A DNA stretch of 8,953 nt from CF-96 sp036269455 (GTDB lineage: Bacteria; Chloroflexota; Dormibacteria; Aeolococcales; Aeolococcaceae). The position numbers and the translations under genes are program-made. A model generated the notes under the pieces. It was given only the letters and a program-made list of their open reading frames with translations. It ran no database searches and had not been told where the DNA came from. Numbering within the stretch: the first letter of the stretch is position 1; every line of letters begins with the position of its first letter. The stretch is from assembly GCA_036269455.1 (NCBI GenBank), contig DATARS010000039.1, forward strand, positions 1 through 8,953. The letters are read 5' to 3'. Positions 5,146 through 8,953 of this stretch are shown here, in pieces.

Positions 5146-6056
5146 CAGGTGCCGAGGCCGCCGAACAGGCCGCCGGTCGGCGGCTTGGGAGCGGTGGGAT
5201 CGGCGGTCGGCTTGGTGATGGTGATCTTCGCCCCGTAGTCGTGGAGGTGGGCGCCGACGGCGACGTCGAAGTCGAGGGTGCCGTTGGGCCCCTTCTTCAC
5301 CTTCGGCGCCGGGCTGGCGCCGCCGAAGAGGCCGCCGATCTTCGAGAAGTCGAAGGAGAAGGCGAGCTTCATGTCGACGCGGTCGAGGTTGCCGGTGCTC
5401 GGCTCGACGTAGATGTCGAGGCTGCCGTTCTTCACGGTGATGAACTGCTTGAAGAGGTCGGAGAGGCCGCTGAGGTTCGGGCCCTGGCTGGAGACCGAGG
5501 CGCCGAGCACCTGGTCGAGCACGTTCTGGTCGATGTTCGCCTGGAGGTGCTCGACGCCGATGCCGTCCTGGGTGGTGCTTCCCAGGTCCTTCATGTCGGG
5601 GAGGAAGCCGAGGTAGTTGGTGAGGTCGCCGGGGGTGATGCCGATCCCCGCGGTCAGCGAGCTGAGCTGCCCCGCGGCGGCGAACCTCCTGCCGTCCTTG
5701 GAGTAGAAGGTCTGCCCGTCGTAGACCACGATCGTGGCGTTGTCGTAGTCGGGCTGCAGGGTGACGTTGAGCTGGAGCCGCTTGGGGCTCTCCTGGTCCT
5801 CCCTGCCGCTCAGGGTGTAGCCGTTCGACGCCGCACCCAGCTTCTGGAGTTCGGCGGCGCTCACCCCGGTGAGGTGGCTGGTGTCGATCACGAAGCGGCC
5901 GCTGAGGTCGGCGCGGAGCGACTGCTGCGCCACCTTCTGGGAGGTGAGCTTGACGATGTCCTTGGCGCTCAGGCCGCTGATCGCCGAGGACGAGCCGCAC
6001 CCCGGGAGCAGGGCGGTGACGGCGCCGATGGCGAGCATGAGGCGGGCGGAGCGCAT
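5145..6056 (-). CDS. LolA/LprG-like lipoprotein
   Basis: A 303-residue protein. The ATG (6056-6054) has GAGG on the minus strand 10 nt upstream. It carries a lipoprotein signal: MRSAR, a hydrophobic core, then the lipobox LLPGC with lipidated Cys20 (Pro at -2 is a tolerated variant), followed by GSSSA. The mature part alternates amphipathic strands, including SLRADLSGRFVID, IVVYDGQTFYSKDGRRF at about residues 109-125 and GSLDIYVEPSTGNLDRVDM at 211-229. This resembles the beta-sheet cup of the LolA and LppX/LprAFG families, which carry or bind lipids at the outer face of the membrane. The assignment rests on pattern, not on a diagnostic motif. GGLFGG occurs twice (241-246 and 295-300), the second at the end of a Pro/Thr-rich tail. 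The stop overlaps the proC start by one base, so this is the first gene of the minus-strand unit. Confidence 0.7.
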   Translation of the reverse strand: MRSARLMLAIGAVTALLPGCGSSSAISGLSAKDIVKLTSQKVAQQSLRADLSGRFVIDTSHLTGVSAAELQKLGAASNGYTLSGREDQESPKRLQLNVTLQPDYDNATIVVYDGQTFYSKDGRRFAAAGQLSSLTAGIGITPGDLTNYLGFLPDMKDLGSTTQDGIGVEHLQANIDQNVLDQVLGASVSSQGPNLSGLSDLFKQFITVKNGSLDIYVEPSTGNLDRVDMKLAFSFDFSKIGGLFGGASPAPKVKKGPNGTLDFDVAVGAHLHDYGAKITITKPTADPTAPKPPTGGLFGGLGT

Positions 6057-6164
6057 CGCGGAACGACCTCGGGAGCGGGCTGAGCGACGGGGATCCACGA
6101 TAACGCAGCACGGCGCCCGCGCCCCTGAACACGCGGCCGGGACGGTTTCTCTACCCTGCGCGGA
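6057..6164. promoter_or_regulatory. Divergent promoter region between the lipoprotein operon and hutHU
   Basis: These 108 bp hold the start signals of both divergent units. For hutH, TACCCT (6152-6157) fits a TAnnnT -10 element and ends 7 nt before the ATG, so transcription would start at or next to the A of the ATG: a leaderless mRNA. This fits the lack of a good ribosome binding site before hutH. For the lipoprotein gene, TATCGT on the minus strand (in GCGTTATCGTGG, about 6105-6094) is a weak -10 candidate. I see no clear -35 box, no HutC-type operator dyad and no strong hairpin. Confidence 0.4.
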
Positions 6165-7700
6165 ATGATCGTCCTCGACGGGTCGCCGCTCACCGTCGAG
6201 GAGGTGCTCTCCGTCGCCCGCGACGGAGAGCGGGTCGAGCTCGGCGAGGCGGCGCGGGTGCGCATGGCAGCCTCCCGGGCCGTGGTCGACGACCTCGACC
6301 GCCGCAACCGGGTCGTCTACGGGGTGACCACCGGCTTCGGCGCCCTCGCCGACCGGGCGATCGAGCCCGAGCACCGCGCCACCCTGCAGGCCGCGGTGGT
6401 GCGCAGCCACGCCGCCGGGATGGGCCCGCCCCTCGACGCCGAGGTGGTGCGCTGGATGCTGCTGCTCCGCGCGCGCACCCTCTGCGCCGGCTACTCGGGG
6501 GTGCGGCCCGCGCTCGCCGAGGCGATCGTCGGGCTGCTCAACGCCGGCCTCGTCCCCCACGTGCCCGAGCTCGGCTCGCTCGGCGCCTCGGGCGACCTGG
6601 CGCCGCTCGCCCACGCCGCCCTCTGCCTGCTCGGCGAGGGCTGGGTCAGGGGCTCCGGCGGCGTCCCCGAGCCGGCCGCCCCGGCGCTCGCCGCCGCCGG
6701 CCTCGACGCGGTGACCGTGGAGGCCAAGGAGGGGCTGGCGCTGATCAACGGCACCGACGCGATGGCCGCGACCCTGGCGCTGGCCGTGGCCGACGTCGAG
6801 CGGCTGCTCACCGCCGCCGACTGCACCTGCGCGATGAGCGTCGAGGCCCTGCTCGGCACCGAGCGCGCCTACGACGAGGAGGTGGTCGCGCTGCGCCCCG
6901 CACCCGGACAGCAGGCGAGCGCCGCCAACCTGCGCCTGCTGCTCGCCGGCAGCCCGCTGGTCGCCTCGCACCGCGCCTCCCACCACGCCGTCCAGGACGC
7001 CTACTCGCTGCGCTGCGCCCCCCAGGTCCACGGCGCCGCCCGCGACCTCTGCGCGGCGGCGCGGACCACCGTCGAGCGCGAGCTCGCCGCCGTCGTCGAC
7101 AACCCCCTGGTGCTGGTCGAGCGTGCCGAGCTGCTCAGCTCGGGGAACTTCCACGGCCAGGGGCTCGCCTACGCCGCGGACATGCTCGCCTGGCTCTGCG
7201 CCGACCTCGCCTCGATCAGCGAGCGCCGGGTCGACCGCCTGCTCGACCCGGCGCGGTCGCGGGGGCTGCCCGCCTTCCTCAGCCCCGACCCGGGGGTGAA
7301 CAGCGGGCTGATGATCGCCCAGTACACCGCCGCCGGCTGCGTCACCGCGCTTCGCGCCGCCGCCTCGGCGGTGTCGACCCAGAACGTGCCGGTGAGCGCC
7401 GGCCAGGAGGACCACGTCTCGATGGGCTGGACCGCCGCGCTGCGCACCCGCCGCAGCGTCGCCGACCTCCGCCGGGTGCTCGCCGTCGAGGCGGTCGCCG
7501 CCGCCCAGGCGCTCGAGCTGCGCCGCCCCGGACGGCCGGGTCCGGCGACCGGCGGGCTGCTCGCGTCGCTGCGCGAGCGCGTCGCCCGGCTCGAGGCCGA
7601 CCGTCCCCTCGCCGGCGACCTCGCCGCCGCCGAGGAGTGGCTCGCCGCCGATGCGTGGCGGGCGCCGGTCGAGGCCGTCACCGGCGAGGCGCTGCGATGA
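6165..7700 (+). CDS. hutH: Histidine ammonia-lyase
   Basis: A 511-residue protein of typical family length. It removes ammonia from L-histidine to give trans-urocanate, the first step of histidine degradation, in the cytoplasm. The MIO prosthetic group forms from Ala141-Ser142-Gly143 in GSLGASGDLAPL. Other active-site positions match the well-studied Pseudomonas putida enzyme almost one to one: Tyr52 (VYGVTTGFG), Asn195 (NGTDAM), Tyr280 and Arg283 (DAYSLRCAPQVHG), Phe329 (SSGNFHGQ) and Glu415 (AGQEDHVSMG). These residues support a lyase acting on histidine, not phenylalanine or tyrosine; in particular, QED and RCAPQ are typical of HutH. The ATG at 6165 lacks a good ribosome binding site and has a -10-like TACCCT 7 nt upstream, suggesting leaderless translation. 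The stop overlaps hutU in ATGA. No frameshift or missing residue is seen. Confidence 0.98.
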   Translation: MIVLDGSPLTVEEVLSVARDGERVELGEAARVRMAASRAVVDDLDRRNRVVYGVTTGFGALADRAIEPEHRATLQAAVVRSHAAGMGPPLDAEVVRWMLLLRARTLCAGYSGVRPALAEAIVGLLNAGLVPHVPELGSLGASGDLAPLAHAALCLLGEGWVRGSGGVPEPAAPALAAAGLDAVTVEAKEGLALINGTDAMAATLALAVADVERLLTAADCTCAMSVEALLGTERAYDEEVVALRPAPGQQASAANLRLLLAGSPLVASHRASHHAVQDAYSLRCAPQVHGAARDLCAAARTTVERELAAVVDNPLVLVERAELLSSGNFHGQGLAYAADMLAWLCADLASISERRVDRLLDPARSRGLPAFLSPDPGVNSGLMIAQYTAAGCVTALRAAASAVSTQNVPVSAGQEDHVSMGWTAALRTRRSVADLRRVLAVEAVAAAQALELRRPGRPGPATGGLLASLRERVARLEADRPLAGDLAAAEEWLAADAWRAPVEAVTGEALR

Positions 7701-8953
7701 GCCCGGCGGGCCCACGGCCGGTCCGCGCCCTCCGGGGCACCGCGCGCAGCTGCCGCTCCTGGCAGACCGAGGCGGCGCTCCGCTGCCTGATGAACAACCT
7801 CGACCCCGAGGTCGCCGAGGACCCCGACCGGCTGGTGGTCTACGGCGGCACCGGCCGGGCGGCGCGGTCCTGGGACTGCTTCGACGCCATCGTCGCCCGG
7901 CTCCGCGACCTCCGCGAGGACGAGACCCTGCTGGTGCAGTCGGGCAAGCCGGTCGGGGTGACCCGCACCCACGAGATGGCGCCGCGGGTGCTCATCGCCA
8001 ACTCCCTGCTCGTCCCCGCGTGGGCGACGTGGGAGGAGTTCTGGCGACTGGAGGCGGCGGGGCTGACGATGTACGGCCAGATGACCGCCGGGTCCTGGAT
8101 CTACATCGGCACCCAGGGCATCCTCCAGGGGACCTACGAGACCTTCGCGGCGATCGCCGAGCTGCGCTTCGGCGGCAGCCTCCGCGGCCGGCTCGTGCTC
8201 ACCGCCGGGCTCGGCGGGATGGGCGGCGCCCAGCCGCTCGCGGTGACCCTCAACGACGGCGTCGCCCTCTGCCTGGACGTCGACCCGGTGCGGGTCGAGC
8301 GCCGCCACGCGACCGGCTACCTCGACGAGGTGGCGGAGTCGCTCGACGACGCGGTGCGCCGCTGCGACACCGCCCGCGAGGAGGGGCGGCCGCTGAGCGT
8401 CGGGGTCTGCGCCAACGCCGCCGAGGGGCTGGCGGCGCTGCTCGACGCCGGGCTCGCCGCCGACGTGGTCACCGACCAGACCAGCGCCCACGATCCGCTG
8501 GGCGGGTACATCCCCGCCGGGCTCGACGTGGCCGCCGCCGCCGCACTGCGCGCCACCGACCCCGCCGCCTACGTCGAGCGCGCCCGCGAGTCGATGGCCC
8601 GGCACTGCGCGGCGATGGTCGCCTACCAGCGCCGCGGCGCCGAGGTCTTCGACTACGGCAACTCGCTGCGCGACGAGGCGCGCCGTGGCGGCTTCGCGGA
8701 CGCGTTCGCCTACCCCGGCTTCGTCCCCGCCTACATCCGCCCGCTCTTCTGCCGCGGCCGCGGGCCCTTCCGCTGGGTGGCGCTGAGCGGCGACACAGCC
8801 GACATCGCGGTGACCGACAGGGCCGTCTCCGAGCTCTTCCCGGATGACGACCGCCTCCAGCGCTGGCTGCGGCTGGCTCGCGAGCGGGTGCCGTTCCAGG
8901 GGCTGCCGGCGCGGATCTGCTGGCTTGGCGCCGGCGAGCGACACCTCGCCGGG
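7697..8953 (+). CDS. hutU: Urocanate hydratase (urocanase), partial: C-terminus cut by window edge
   Basis: The first 419 codons of a protein that is normally about 550 residues. It hydrates urocanate to 4-imidazolone-5-propanoate using tightly bound NAD+, the second step of histidine degradation. The frame starts at the ATG (7697-7699) overlapping the hutH stop in ATGA, a sign of translational coupling. Conserved blocks in order: SWQTEAALRCLMNNLDPEVA (21-40), LVVYGGTGRAARSWDCFDAI (46-65), LLVQSGKPVGVTRTHE, MYGQMTAGSWIYIGTQGI, the NAD-binding TAGLGGMGGAQP (169-180), VTDQTSAHDPLGGYIPAG, FDYGNSLRDEAR, GFVPAYIRPLFCRGRGPFRW, and the family signature FQGLPARICW with catalytic Cys408 (Cys410 in P. 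putida). Every visible block is intact. The 591-codon antisense frame opposite it is a high-GC shadow. About 130-140 C-terminal residues lie outside the window. Confidence 0.97.
   Translation, partial: MSPAGPRPVRALRGTARSCRSWQTEAALRCLMNNLDPEVAEDPDRLVVYGGTGRAARSWDCFDAIVARLRDLREDETLLVQSGKPVGVTRTHEMAPRVLIANSLLVPAWATWEEFWRLEAAGLTMYGQMTAGSWIYIGTQGILQGTYETFAAIAELRFGGSLRGRLVLTAGLGGMGGAQPLAVTLNDGVALCLDVDPVRVERRHATGYLDEVAESLDDAVRRCDTAREEGRPLSVGVCANAAEGLAALLDAGLAADVVTDQTSAHDPLGGYIPAGLDVAAAAALRATDPAAYVERARESMARHCAAMVAYQRRGAEVFDYGNSLRDEARRGGFADAFAYPGFVPAYIRPLFCRGRGPFRWVALSGDTADIAVTDRAVSELFPDDDRLQRWLRLARERVPFQGLPARICWLGAGERHLAG

Noticed and set aside
3304..5238. Long plus-strand open frame (644 codons) opposite proC and the TPR-like gene
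   Set aside because: It is antisense to genes with clear family motifs; long stop-free frames are expected from G/C third-position bias. Its translation is low-complexity Gly/Arg/Val/Ala with no domain pattern.
7169..8944. Long minus-strand open frame (591 codons) opposite hutH/hutU
   Set aside because: It lies antisense to the intact hutH and hutU motifs and has the biased composition of a shadow frame.

Overview
This window is very GC-rich (roughly three quarters G+C by eye), with dense coding, GTG starts, stop/start overlaps of 1-4 nt and strong G/C third-position bias. That fits a high-GC terrabacterial lineage such as Actinomycetota or a Dormibacterota/Chloroflexota-type soil bacterium. 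The placement is inferred from base composition and gene style only; no marker gene fixes the taxon. There are no tRNA or rRNA genes, CRISPR arrays, insertion sequences or prophage genes.

Layout. (1) 1-560, minus: the first 186 codons of a glycerophosphodiester phosphodiesterase-family protein, cut by the left edge. (2) 629-1477, plus: a secreted SGNH/GDSL hydrolase, divergent from (1). (3) 1479-2984, minus: a single-pass membrane protein with a six-repeat WDG-type beta-propeller outside the membrane. It is convergent with (2), the stop codons are one base apart, and a perfect GC hairpin spans both stops. (4) 2985-3138: a non-coding leader of lower GC holding several short perfect inverted repeats and a possible upstream ORF. 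(5) 3139-4275, minus: a membrane-anchored helical-repeat (TPR-like) protein with a C-terminal carboxypeptidase-regulatory/transthyretin-like beta domain. (6) 4279-5145, minus: proC, pyrroline-5-carboxylate reductase. (7) 5145-6056, minus: a LolA/LprG-like lipoprotein whose stop overlaps the proC start. (8) 6165-7700 plus and 7697 to the right edge: hutH and hutU, the first two steps of histidine degradation, joined by an ATGA overlap.

How the genes relate. Genes 7, 6, 5 and 3 read in one direction in that order and probably form one transcription unit: three cell-envelope proteins with the proline-biosynthesis gene proC inserted among them. Divergent from it, hutH-hutU converts histidine to urocanate and then imidazolonepropionate, towards glutamate, the precursor of the proline made through ProC. 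This metabolic link is inference from adjacency. The right edge cuts hutU 11 codons after its catalytic-cysteine signature, so further hut genes may lie beyond it.

Most of the window is ordinary core metabolism. The parts most worth a second look are the structured leader before the beta-propeller gene, the uncharacterised envelope cluster enclosing proC, and the hairpin holding both convergent stop codons in its loop.
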